From Lotus japonicus (taxonomy: Eukaryota; Streptophyta; Magnoliopsida; Fabales; Fabaceae), in contig NC_080046.1 of NCBI RefSeq assembly GCF_012489685.1, forward strand, positions 37,039,176 to 37,103,175: DNA of 64,000 nucleotides. The letters run 5' to 3'. Positions 22,419 to 31,273 of the stretch are shown in pieces. A program made the translations under genes and the position numbers. The notes below the pieces were generated by a model. That model was given only the letters and a program-made list of their open reading frames with translations. It had not been told where the DNA came from and did not search any database. The first letter of the stretch is position 1. Each line of letters begins with the position of its first letter.

Positions 22419-22766
22419 TTAGAGTCTATTAAGGTTGGGTGTTAGTGTCCTAGCTCTGACTTATTCTTATTTTTGAGGGCTTGTGTTGCTGACACTTGAC
22501 CTAACATTTTGGGATTGTACATTTTGCCTACGGGCGTTACACTTTTCTACTTTCCGTCATTGGAGGTTACTCGTGACGAGGTCGCTATTTACAGCGGGGG
22601 ATGCTATATATATTGTATATTAGTTCTGTTGCCTTTCGCATTTGGGTTTTATTTAATTCAGTCTTGTCTTAGTTATTATCAAAAAAAAAATATTTACGTT
22701 TTTCCGCATTAAGTTTACTTTTGGGTTACTAAAGTGACGCCACCGAAATCGGGGTGTTACAACTAG

Positions 22767-22905
22767 CAAGTATCAAGGACTTCTCCAATACAAGTATTAG
22801 ACAGGACTTCTCCAAGTATTATCACGGACTTCTCCAAGTATTGTACAGGACTCCTCCTAGTATTATCACGGACTTCTCCAAGTATTGTACAGGACTCCTC
22901 CTACA
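22767..22905. repeat. Short tandem repeats in the copia A LTR
   Basis: Phrases such as GGACTTCTCCAAGTATT and GTACAGGACTCCTCC alternate two to three times. The same array is in the right LTR at 46855-46990. No coding content is seen. Confidence 0.75.
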
Positions 22906-23673
22906 ATCAACAAGATTGTTTGGCTCTACAAGAAATCTCTTCTCAAAAGAGTTAGTGTAGACAATTTATGGCACTGGAACTCTCAAGTGTTTTGGGTTCT
23001 GTGTAAGGCCCAAGTTTTAACGCTTTGGATAAGTGAATAAAATAAAAGAGTTATTTGATTAAGATAAATTTGGGAAGGAAAAAGGTTCAGGAAAAGTCCA
23101 AGAATTTATCGAAAAACCGAAAGAGTTATAGCACGACTAACATACGCTTAATCCTAGGTCAAAGGTATTAGTGAATAGTTAATTTACGCTTTAGGACACG
23201 ATGGAAACTAATTCCAAAAATCCTCAGAGAAATGTTAGAACTTCTCTTTTCCGTCCTTAAACAATCATTTCGATGTGAAATCCTGGAAAGTACGAACGTC
23301 AAATTCCAATTCTCGGAAGTTTACCGAAACGGAATCCCTGATAGTTCGAGAAAACCTAAGATCGACAGACGATGAAGACTTTTTCTATTCGGAGCTGCAA
23401 AGAAGATTCCACCCGCGTTCTCCTATTTCTCTCATCATTCCTAATCTTTCTTCAGAAGGAAGTTTTCTCATCCGACGATCACTGCAAAAAGTGGTTTTTC
23501 GGGATAATCCGACTTACACCGACTTATGCCGATTTTGGATCTTTTGGTTTAATTCCAAGAATCCTGTTTTGAGTTCTGGAATTCTGTCGCCAGAACCTAT
23601 CTTAGAATGCGCAGAGGAACGCGCAGGAAAAATCGGAATCGCAAAAAAATCTTTTTCCGCTTTTTCCAAAACC

Positions 23674-23681
23674 TATAAATA
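23674..23681 (+). promoter_or_regulatory. TATA box of LTR J
   Basis: TATAAATA lies 673 bp into the LTR, as in the related LTRs. Confidence 0.65.
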
Positions 23682-25187
23682 GCTTGAAAATTAGATTTTT
23701 TGCAAAAAAATACCCATTTCCCCTCCCCAAACCCGCGAGCACCTAGAGAGAGAGAGAGATCCGGATCTTCGTCGTTTCTTGCCCGTTTGCTTCACCGATC
23801 GTCACTAATCGAAGACCTCGAGGTAGGTAAACTATACTCTCCTTCGAATCGTCGTTTCTGTCCACTTCTCCTACGACTTTCTGAGTTCAAAATTTTGAGG
23901 TTTTTGAAAAACTGTTCAAATACGCTGATTTCAGTGTCTAAACTTCTTCCCTGCATGCTCCTGAGCGTGTTCTGCGGATTAGATTTTGTCGAATGTCGAC
24001 GAAATGCCGCCGGGATCAATTTCTACCTTAAATACCCATTTTTCGGCAAAGTCGCAACCTTTACGCTCTAATCTATCGACTTGGCTTAGTGCTAGTAGGA
24101 TTTGTCGTCATAAACGTCGTTGTGGACGTCCCCATCCAATTTGTTTTTCAAAAATCCAATTTTGAAATTTTGAGCTAAAAATAATGACCAAACTACCCCT
24201 ATATCAGTTTTCGATCCGAAAATTTTTCCGAGCCTAGAACCGTCTTAGTTACGGCTTATGTTCCCAATTAAAGGAAGTGGCCGAGAGCTATATCAAGGGG
24301 GGGGAGAATCCGATTTTTCGAAAACTTGTCTTAACGCGTTAGATTGTCGTACCACGGAGGTAGTAGTGTGCCGTGTAACCCTAGGACTCTTTGATTGCTG
24401 AGTTTCTGACTCTTGGTGTTGATTTCTGTGATTTTTGCTTAAGGTTCGTTTGAGGAGATTCCCAGAGATCAAGGAGAAGAGCTTGAAGAACATTTTGAGG
24501 AAGAAGCTGGAAGACCCACCGGTGAGGGCTACTCTCTGAATTACTAGATAATGCTTTAGGTGTCGACAAGTTCGACTTGATTTATGTGTTATGCACTTAA
24601 TTGCTAAATGTCTGAATTGTTCTCTGAGGCTTCGGCCGACCTTGTTGAGTAATTGATGCCATGATATTGTGTGCTAAATGATTCACATGCTATGTGCTAC
24701 ATGGTTAACTTAGGATGTGTTGGAATATGCTGTTTATGCTTTTGACTGAGCTGTTTTATTTATGCTATTCCACTTGTACCTGAGATTCTGAAGAGTGAGG
24801 TTTACGGGCAGGTCATGCCAAATTTTTATGAGATTTTGAGAGAGTTTTAAAAGGACGAACGGAGTTCGGACCTTATCATGCTCCAATGGATCGAGACCTT
24901 CTCAGGGAATTACTTGGGATTATGGGAACTTTGAAACTCATAGGGAATACGATAAGACTAAAAAGGAGCTATTTTTACAAAGAAAATTCATAAGATATTA
25001 AACAACCTCTAAACCTTTAAATAAAGATAACAATCTCGGATGCAAGCTTTGGATTGAAGTTTAGTTTTGGAGAACGAGAAGTGTCGTCGGATCCAAGTGT
25101 TGAGAAGATTGCGAGTTCTGGGTATGTTGATACTCATTCGCTCTGGGAGCAGTTTGTTTAGCCATCCAAGGGATGAGCCGAGAAGCT

Positions 25188-25431
25188 TCACGGAGGTGTG
25201 AGACCTTGTGAATGCGTGATACTCCACTGAGGCGTGAGACCTTGTGGAAAGCATGGATCTTCACTGAGGCGTGAGACCTCGTGAACAGCATGAAACTTCA
25301 TTGAAGCGTGAGACTTCGTGCAAGTGTGTAAATTCACTGAGGCGTGAGACCTTGTGAAAGCATAAAACTTCACTGAAGCGTGAGACTTTGTGAATGTGTG
25401 AGACTCCACAGAAGCGTGAGACTTCGTGAGA
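25188..25431 (+). repeat. Seven-unit covarying hairpin array in LTR J
   Basis: Each unit has the loop CGTGAGA (TGTGAGA in unit 1), an inner stem and an outer stem. The inner stem is GAGG/CCTC or CCTT in some units and GAAG/CTTC or CTTT in others. The outer stem is TTCAC/GTGAA in most and TCCAC/GTGGA in unit 2. Several C-to-T differences turn G-C into G-U, which pairs only in RNA copied from the sense strand. Units 4 and 7 pair less well in the outer stem. Confidence 0.85.
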
Positions 25432-26142
25432 GCATTGATGACTCGAAGAGTTGTCGTGAGTGGTTGCACTCTTTTGTTTATGATTAATTGTATTTTGTCG
25501 CAGAATCGACATTTACCTTAGGGTATTCTTTTAGAGACTTTAAGTTATCTAGAACACGTGGCGACGTGTCGGGTGAGGTCGGAGACGTTGTTTGGCTAAT
25601 CACTTGCATTCATGCACTCATTTTGAGGTTAATACACGGCGTGATACCGGACCTCGGTGGATTCCAAAATGGTCATAAGACCCGGATTTCCATATTTAGG
25701 ACACTACGGTGGTCCTCAGTAGCAGACGGAATGGCAGACCTACGGGTTCACTGCTGATCTGACTACTTTTGTGTGGTGTAAGAGACACGCGAGCAGGAAG
25801 GTACCCACCGTGGCTGGTGTTAGGGCCGCCTCGTTGATGTCAATCCTTCTTCCGGAATGCATTTTGTTACCCAGCATTGCATTTCATGCAACATACATGC
25901 TGACTTAGTTGCTGAGTGTGATTGGTACCTGTTTATCATATTTGAGGCATGCTACTTGTTTTTATGGTTCTTTATATTCATTGTGATACATGCAACCCTA
26001 GGAAGCTATCCCAAAACTTATAAGCCTGAGAGGCAAGTATTTATTATCCTATAATTATATCTGGTTTTATTAATTATATAATTCTTTGGAGTTGACCCTC
26101 GCGTCTGCTGTGTGTGTTTGGGCGGACTACGCCATTTGTCAG

Positions 26143-26625
26143 ATGAGTATGGGGGATTGGTTTACCATGGTCAGCCCCTCGGGGGGGACCAGGTACGAGA
26201 TGCTTGATCAAGACGACCCAGGTGCATGGGTGGTCGATCCCGAGGGCCACCGTGCGACCTACACCGGTCGGGTCATGGAGGACCGTGTCGACCGATTCGG
26301 ACGCTTGACGGAGGGGGTGATGAGGAGGCACATAGTGAGCTTCAACCTGCCTCCAGGTGTACACTGTGGACCCGGCTTGGGAGGACCTCCACCGCCACCA
26401 TCCCCTTCGGATGATGAGGACCCCTCTGAGGAGGTGCCAGTAGGTGGGGCTTCGACGGAGTCTAGTCCGTCTACTGCTGCTGCTGTCGTCGCGGATCTCG
26501 TTCCGGGCCCCGAGCCCGAGAGGCCAGTGCAGGAGCGCATTAGGGTGGACAGAGAGGGCAGTGTTGAGTATGTCGACTTAGTCGTCCTGGATGCAGATTC
26601 GGATGACGACCGCGCTAGCATGTAG
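26143..26625 (+). CDS. LTR-encoded small protein in J (160 aa), best intact copy
   Basis: The ATG at 26143 directly follows TTTGTCAG, a good splice-acceptor-like sequence; the frame is open a little further upstream but without an ATG. The protein starts MSMGDWFTMVSPSGGTRYEM, has the core AW-x2-D-x2-GHRA-x-Y-x-GRVMEDR, then GRLTEGV and SFNLPPGVHCGPG, a proline run, an acidic Ser/Glu stretch (DDEDPSEE) and a DADSDDD tail. F has the same protein with one G lost, and C and I have a shorter version. There is no signal peptide or membrane span. Function is unknown; the acidic tail might serve protein contacts (speculative). Confidence 0.65.
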   Translation: MSMGDWFTMVSPSGGTRYEMLDQDDPGAWVVDPEGHRATYTGRVMEDRVDRFGRLTEGVMRRHIVSFNLPPGVHCGPGLGGPPPPPSPSDDEDPSEEVPVGGASTESSPSTAAAVVADLVPGPEPERPVQERIRVDREGSVEYVDLVVLDADSDDDRASM

Positions 26626-27988
26626 GATCGAGTGCTAGTGTGGGCTCCTCGGGTAGGGATTAGTGTAGGAGTAGTGTCGATGCTCTGACCGTCATGCTTC
26701 AGTTTTGGGGACAGGGTAGTTTCCTACCGGTAGCTTTTTGTGTGGTTTCCTATGGAGATCACAGAGAGCTGGTTGGATTTAGGGGGTCTTTTCCTTAGGC
26801 CGCTGGGCCAACTTGTTCTCAGATTTTGAGGTTTAGTGTTGCGGACACAGTATTTTTACCTTGGACTGTACATATTGCCTTCGGGCGTTACTCTCTTTCT
26901 GTCACCCGTCACTGGAGGTTACTCGTGACGTGGTTGTATTTAGCGAGGCATGTATATATAGTTGTATAGTAGTTTCTTTTATCTTTTGTTGGGAAGTTTA
27001 TTGCTTTCTGTCTTTAGTTATATTGTCGAAAAAAAATAATTCATGTTTTTTCCGCTTAAGTATTTCTTTTGGTTACTAAAGTGACGCCACCGAAATCGGG
27101 GTGTTACATTCTGAAAGGACTTTGGAACACACAAGAGTTCAGAATCTAAGAGAGGAGTAAGAGAAGAGATTTGACTCTTTTAAGGTTTGGTATTCTCTCT
27201 TGATTTAGCAGAGGTATGAGATCGGATTTGACTCTTAGGAAATCTGCTGTGAGCTTTTAATGCTTTGAAGAATGTTTGGAGTAACTGCTCTGAGTTCTTT
27301 CTTTTCTTGCAATAAATTTTTCTCTTCTTCTCTTTTCAATCTTCTGATATGTCCTTTATATATGATCTTGCTAGTTGTGTAGCCGTTGAGACACAAAATC
27401 TGGCCGTTGTTTGTAGCCGTTGTGAGTGTCATCTAACCGTTGATTCAAATCTCCGGTTGGTAGCTTCATTAAATGCATGCTGCTGTTCAAAGCTATCCTT
27501 TAGCCAAAAAGGTGTACTTTGTCAGCTTTGGGCTACTTTGCAGAAGAGAGACATTTTGGAAATGTGATGTTGACGTGTTGTCCTTTTTCCTTTTCATTGG
27601 TCACCGAGACTTCTCTCTTCAAAGGTAAATTAGTTTGCGCGTGACCGGATTAGTTTCCTTCTGACTAAAGCATGGGGCAAATAGTTAAGATACAATTTTG
27701 ACTTTCCCCCTCAAAGGCTTCTTCTGAAATTCTGAGGTATGACGTGGCATGAAACGATACAGAATAAGTGTCTTCCTCGTTTACTGGACGATGCGGTCAT
27801 ATCTTGCCTAAACTTCTTTTTCCTTATAAGGCTTAGACATATTCGTTGAAGCATGTGACCTTATAATATATATTTCCTGAAAAATGTCATTAACATCTGG
27901 AATTAGATTTTAGTAGAGAGAAGTATTTATAAAAATTGTTAGGATCAAAATAAGATTGAAACACGTTGTAACACGTTTGAACTTAACA

Positions 27989-28003
27989 ATCTCCTCCTTT
28001 TTG
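27989..28003 (-). promoter_or_regulatory. Polypurine tract of copia A
   Basis: On the minus strand AAAAAGGAGGAGAT immediately precedes the 3' LTR start TGTTAAGT. It primes plus-strand DNA synthesis. Confidence 0.85.
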
Positions 28004-28391
28004 ATAATGACAATTTTTATTGAAAAGGATAATGATCAAGAGTAAAAAGAATTTATGCTCCCCCTGAATTGAGTATGATAAAAGTTTAAAAAACAAACTT
28101 ATTCAAATCATATTACTCCCCCTGAGTTGTATAAAACTTTGGTGTTAGGTTAAGGAAACAAACTTGAACTTGATCTTAAACTTTTCTATAATTCCTATTT
28201 TCTCCCCCTTTGGCATTATTAAAAAGAAAGAGAAAAAAAATTAGTAGAATGGTATAATATGCATAGTAAACATGGCAAACGTTAGTCATAAAACGATAAG
28301 CATGGTAGAACGATAAAATATGCATAATCAGTGAACAATTGTCTTAAAACATAAAAGTAAATGCGAATTGTTCAGGATAGAGAGTTGGCCA
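28004..28391 (-). other. Untranslated sequence of A between its third ORF and the PPT
   Basis: This is AT-rich. The plus strand carries several CTCCCCCT-type pyrimidine tracts (purine-rich on the element's sense strand) near 28066, 28117 and 28203, which could act as extra PPT-like sequences. No gene is seen. Confidence 0.5.
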
Positions 28392-30773
28392 TTAGCCAAA
28401 GCGTGTCAGCAGCTGATCGATCTTCAGAGCAAGGGTCATGAACTGCTGGTTGATGTGGTCACGGTGGTCTTCAAAGTCTTCTCTGGTGACAAATTGAGTC
28501 GCCAAGACTTGAGCACTTGAGCTTCCACCTTCAGTCTTGAAATCAGCTTGAAGTCCCTCAGATTCATCTTCTTCTTTTCCATCAGCAGAACTGTTCATTT
28601 GTGACTCTGTATCATCTGCTTCTTCAAGCATCTTCTCCTTTCCTTTTTCAGTGTGGGCTTTCTCAGAATGAGAAACAACTTCAGGAATGTGAGTGGGTAG
28701 GAGTACAAATACCCAAGTTCCAAATTTCAGTGAGAGCGCTGAGGTCCGATTCATGAGAGAATATGGTAGAGTACCAACATATCCCTCAGAGACACTCAAT
28801 TTCCAGAAGTCTGGATCAGGAACTTTGCAAGCGTGAAGTTGGAACATATAGTTGTCACCCTCTTGTCGTTTCCATGTAGCGGTGAGCTGATTGCTTGAAG
28901 ACTTGTCAATCTTTCTTGCCAGAAGGTTCAGGTAGCTTTTGAACGATCCCTTGGTAGTCCTCAAGGTGCGTCTGCGTTGGATAGCAGAGGACACTAGCGT
29001 CTGAAGGCGCCTTTTTCTTGCTTGAGAAAAATAGAGAACAGTACCGGATCTGCTTGCCTTCAGAGTGCTTGCTTTCGTGAACGGTTTGAGAGTAGAAGTC
29101 ACATGCTCATCGGCAATCAATGACTTAGGCAAAGATTGAACAAGTTGGAATGCAGAGGCATTCTCTTGTGCAACGGCAGTTTGGTCAGTGATGAAAACAG
29201 TGTTCATGGTAGAGTTTGGTTGAGATGTGAATGGTTCATTTGTTGTTTCAGTCAAGGGTTCATTGAGGTTTGTGTTTGGTGGGAGTTTTGGCAATGGTTC
29301 AGTGTGGTGTTGTGAATGTGTTGGAGAGGAGTGTGGTGTTTGAGTATTGTCAACAAACAGTGAATCCAGAAATTCTTTGTTGGACATTTCAGAAGGAATT
29401 TCTTGATAAGGTAAGAGAGAGTTTGCTAACCTTGTGTGAAGAACAATGTCCTCATCAAAGAAGGGCTCCTCAGGTTCAGCAGAGAGAATCTTCCTTTGCT
29501 GACATGCAGGTTGTGGTCCAACAGCAACTTGAGATTCTTCAAATTGCTTCCTCAATCTCTTTAGCTTTCTGGGTTTAGCATTCTTGACAGGCGGAGAACC
29601 TTTTCCTGATCTGGTTCTTGAAGCGATGGGGTTGGATTGAGAATGCAAGGGTTCACCACTCTTCACAATCTTGATTGGAACGGACTGTTCTTCCTCGTCC
29701 TCAGGGAACGGTGCGATGCGGAGAGCTGCAGGAACGATTCTCTTGGACGGTTCCTTCTTTGACATATCGGACAGTTCTGTCAGACTTTTCTTCCTTGTCT
29801 GGACAGTCTGTTCATCAGATACCTTTTCTTTTCCTCTGGTGTTTTTCCTTGTTCTGGGCAAGTATTCTTCAGGAACATCAGAGGCATCAAAGGGAATGTT
29901 CATCTTGCTCACATCTCCCAGTCTGATCGGTGAAGGAAAGATCACATCTTCATTCAAGCGATCCTCTGATTCCAGAAACTCTTTGATAATACCTTTCTTC
30001 TCGAAAATAACAGTCAGCAGCGAGCCAAAAGGAAGGTATCCTTGGCTTTTCTCCAGATAGTTGATCAAGTAGTTCCACATCAAGTGTGCAGGGTTAATTT
30101 TCACTCTTTTCAAGATCTTGTACAATGCGTACCTTGCATGCGCATTTACATAATTTCTTGCACCATCCTTTGGTAAGACAACCTTGCTAATCACAGCATT
30201 GTTGAACTTTACTTCATCAATGAGATTGCTCACTTCCACAGTCAGTGGTTCCACTTGGTTCTTCCAAATGCACTTCCAGTCATCAACTTTCGCAAACCAA
30301 TTTGGGGAATATTTTTCACCAACTTCCAAATTCACATCCAGTGCTTCAGCCATGTCGTTGAGAGTCACTGAGATGATCTTGTCATTTACTTTGGACTTAA
30401 TGACTTGTCTGTGATTTATCACAACAGCACAGTCATAAAATTCCTTCACCAAAGGCACATACACCTCGCGCTGAGCCATGGTGTACACCGTCTCCCAGTC
30501 CTGATGAAGTAAGTCTGCAAGCCCAGCCATCTTCACGAAGGAAAACACCTTCAGATCAAAGTACCTTGGGGACACAAGAGAGTTGTCACCCAGTTTCTCA
30601 GTTTTCACGGCTCCAACCTCCTTGAGTTGAACAAAGCGTTGGCGGTTGATTCTCTCTGATCTCCTCTGGATGATCTCCATTTCTTCAGCAGAGTAAGGTG
30701 TTTTACCACCTTTCTTAGATGGGGCCTTAGATTTGGAAGGGGCTTTGGAAGAGGTAGCAAGAACTCCGGCCAT
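28392..30773 (-). CDS. Third ORF of copia A, post-pol protein of unknown function (793 aa)
   Basis: This sits where Sireviruses carry an env-like ORF. The N-terminus is Lys/Ser-rich. Residues about 60-300 form a folded-looking region with VPLVKEFYDCAVV and YLPFGSLLTVIF, similar in layout to the B protein (36664-39513) and to the domain databases call putative plant transposon protein. A basic stretch (RTRSGKGSPPVK, KPRKLKRLRKQ) could be a nuclear signal. A second globular part at about 570-700 has LHACKVPDPDFWKL, and the C-terminus is a short helical or coiled segment. I see no signal peptide or transmembrane helix, so an envelope role is not supported. The frame is intact. Confidence 0.75.
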   Translation of the reverse strand: MAGVLATSSKAPSKSKAPSKKGGKTPYSAEEMEIIQRRSERINRQRFVQLKEVGAVKTEKLGDNSLVSPRYFDLKVFSFVKMAGLADLLHQDWETVYTMAQREVYVPLVKEFYDCAVVINHRQVIKSKVNDKIISVTLNDMAEALDVNLEVGEKYSPNWFAKVDDWKCIWKNQVEPLTVEVSNLIDEVKFNNAVISKVVLPKDGARNYVNAHARYALYKILKRVKINPAHLMWNYLINYLEKSQGYLPFGSLLTVIFEKKGIIKEFLESEDRLNEDVIFPSPIRLGDVSKMNIPFDASDVPEEYLPRTRKNTRGKEKVSDEQTVQTRKKSLTELSDMSKKEPSKRIVPAALRIAPFPEDEEEQSVPIKIVKSGEPLHSQSNPIASRTRSGKGSPPVKNAKPRKLKRLRKQFEESQVAVGPQPACQQRKILSAEPEEPFFDEDIVLHTRLANSLLPYQEIPSEMSNKEFLDSLFVDNTQTPHSSPTHSQHHTEPLPKLPPNTNLNEPLTETTNEPFTSQPNSTMNTVFITDQTAVAQENASAFQLVQSLPKSLIADEHVTSTLKPFTKASTLKASRSGTVLYFSQARKRRLQTLVSSAIQRRRTLRTTKGSFKSYLNLLARKIDKSSSNQLTATWKRQEGDNYMFQLHACKVPDPDFWKLSVSEGYVGTLPYSLMNRTSALSLKFGTWVFVLLPTHIPEVVSHSEKAHTEKGKEKMLEEADDTESQMNSSADGKEEDESEGLQADFKTEGGSSSAQVLATQFVTREDFEDHRDHINQQFMTLALKIDQLLTRFG

Positions 30774-31273
30774 TTGGGAATGAGAGGAAGTTGCAGAGAA
30801 AGCTTAGGGTTTCTTTACTTCGAAGAGAGAGAGAGAGAGAGAGTAAATTTCAAATGAAGTGAGGTGAAAGAGAGAGAAGGAAATCTTTTGGATATATTTG
30901 ATTTGGAATAAGGAATGGCGGTTTTGGGTGTTGTGCAGATGGCGGTTTTCTTTTCATGAGAGGGAAACTATTAAACAGTTGGGCAGTTGAGACCACGCGC
31001 GTTAAAAGTAAGAAAGATAACTGCTTCGCATTTAATGTGATGAGACCTTTCAAAATTCACTGTTGTAGCACGTGCGAGAGTTATGATGCGTTGAACTAAA
31101 CAATGTCTTTGCCAGCTGTTAACCAAACGATATAGATTTCCTGAGAGCAACTTCATTGAACGAAGAGTTATTGAACGATTTGATCTACTGGTTAAACAGT
31201 GAGGAGACAGAACAGTGCGGATGTTCTTTGAAGAGCGAAACCTGCAAAATAGAAACCTTTGTTTCCATACCTT
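30774..31273 (-). other. Spacer between pol and the third ORF of A
   Basis: About 500 bp hold no coding frame. A GAGA run (plus strand 30822-30843) lies just upstream of the third ORF. This could be its leader if it is expressed from a separate or spliced transcript. Confidence 0.45.

Larger units (their letters stand above)
7567..22761 (+). mobile_element. Solo LTR H (about 3.86 kb), split by element I
   Basis: H starts TGTAAGACCCAAGATTTT and ends GAAATCGGGGTGTTACA, with TSD ACTAG at 7562-7566 and 22762-22766. Its own pieces are 7567-8492 and 19830-22761. The right LTR of A shows the empty site. It belongs with J, D and F by its 3' end and leader. It has a TATA box at 8274, donor-like GAGGTAAGG near 20507, palindromes, a TTCG hairpin array, a 206-bp tandem duplication and a degenerate ORF position after 22276. 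Confidence 0.92.
23002..27108 (+). mobile_element. Solo LTR J (4,107 bp) with an intact LTR ORF
   Basis: J starts TGTAAGGCCCAAGTTTT and ends GAAATCGGGGTGTTACA, flanked by TSD TTCTG at 22997-23001 and 27109-27113 inside the left LTR of A. The right LTR of A shows the empty site. It is the least damaged of this family here: TATA box at 23674, donor-like GAGGTAGG near 23820, seven-unit hairpin array at 25188-25431 and a complete ORF at 26143-26625. The open frames at 23275-23682 and 23700-24071 cross the TATA/leader region and are not supported as genes. Confidence 0.93.
7317..27988 (-). repeat. 3' LTR of copia A, in three pieces
   Basis: The LTR pieces are 7317-7566, 22767-23001 and 27114-27988, together 1,360 bp. 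They match the uninterrupted 5' LTR at 46599-47975 apart from substitutions and a 17-bp segment absent here. The gaps are solo LTRs H (with I inside) and J, each bordered by its own TSD. A minus-strand TATA box, TATATAAA, is at 27356-27363. Confidence 0.93.

Noticed and set aside
23275..24071. Frames of 135 and 123 aa in LTR J
   Set aside because: They run over the TATA box and leader, have no recognisable motif and are not kept in H, D or F.
28392..30773. Envelope gene of an endogenous retrovirus-like element
   Set aside because: The position fits, but no signal peptide, membrane span or cleavage site is visible.
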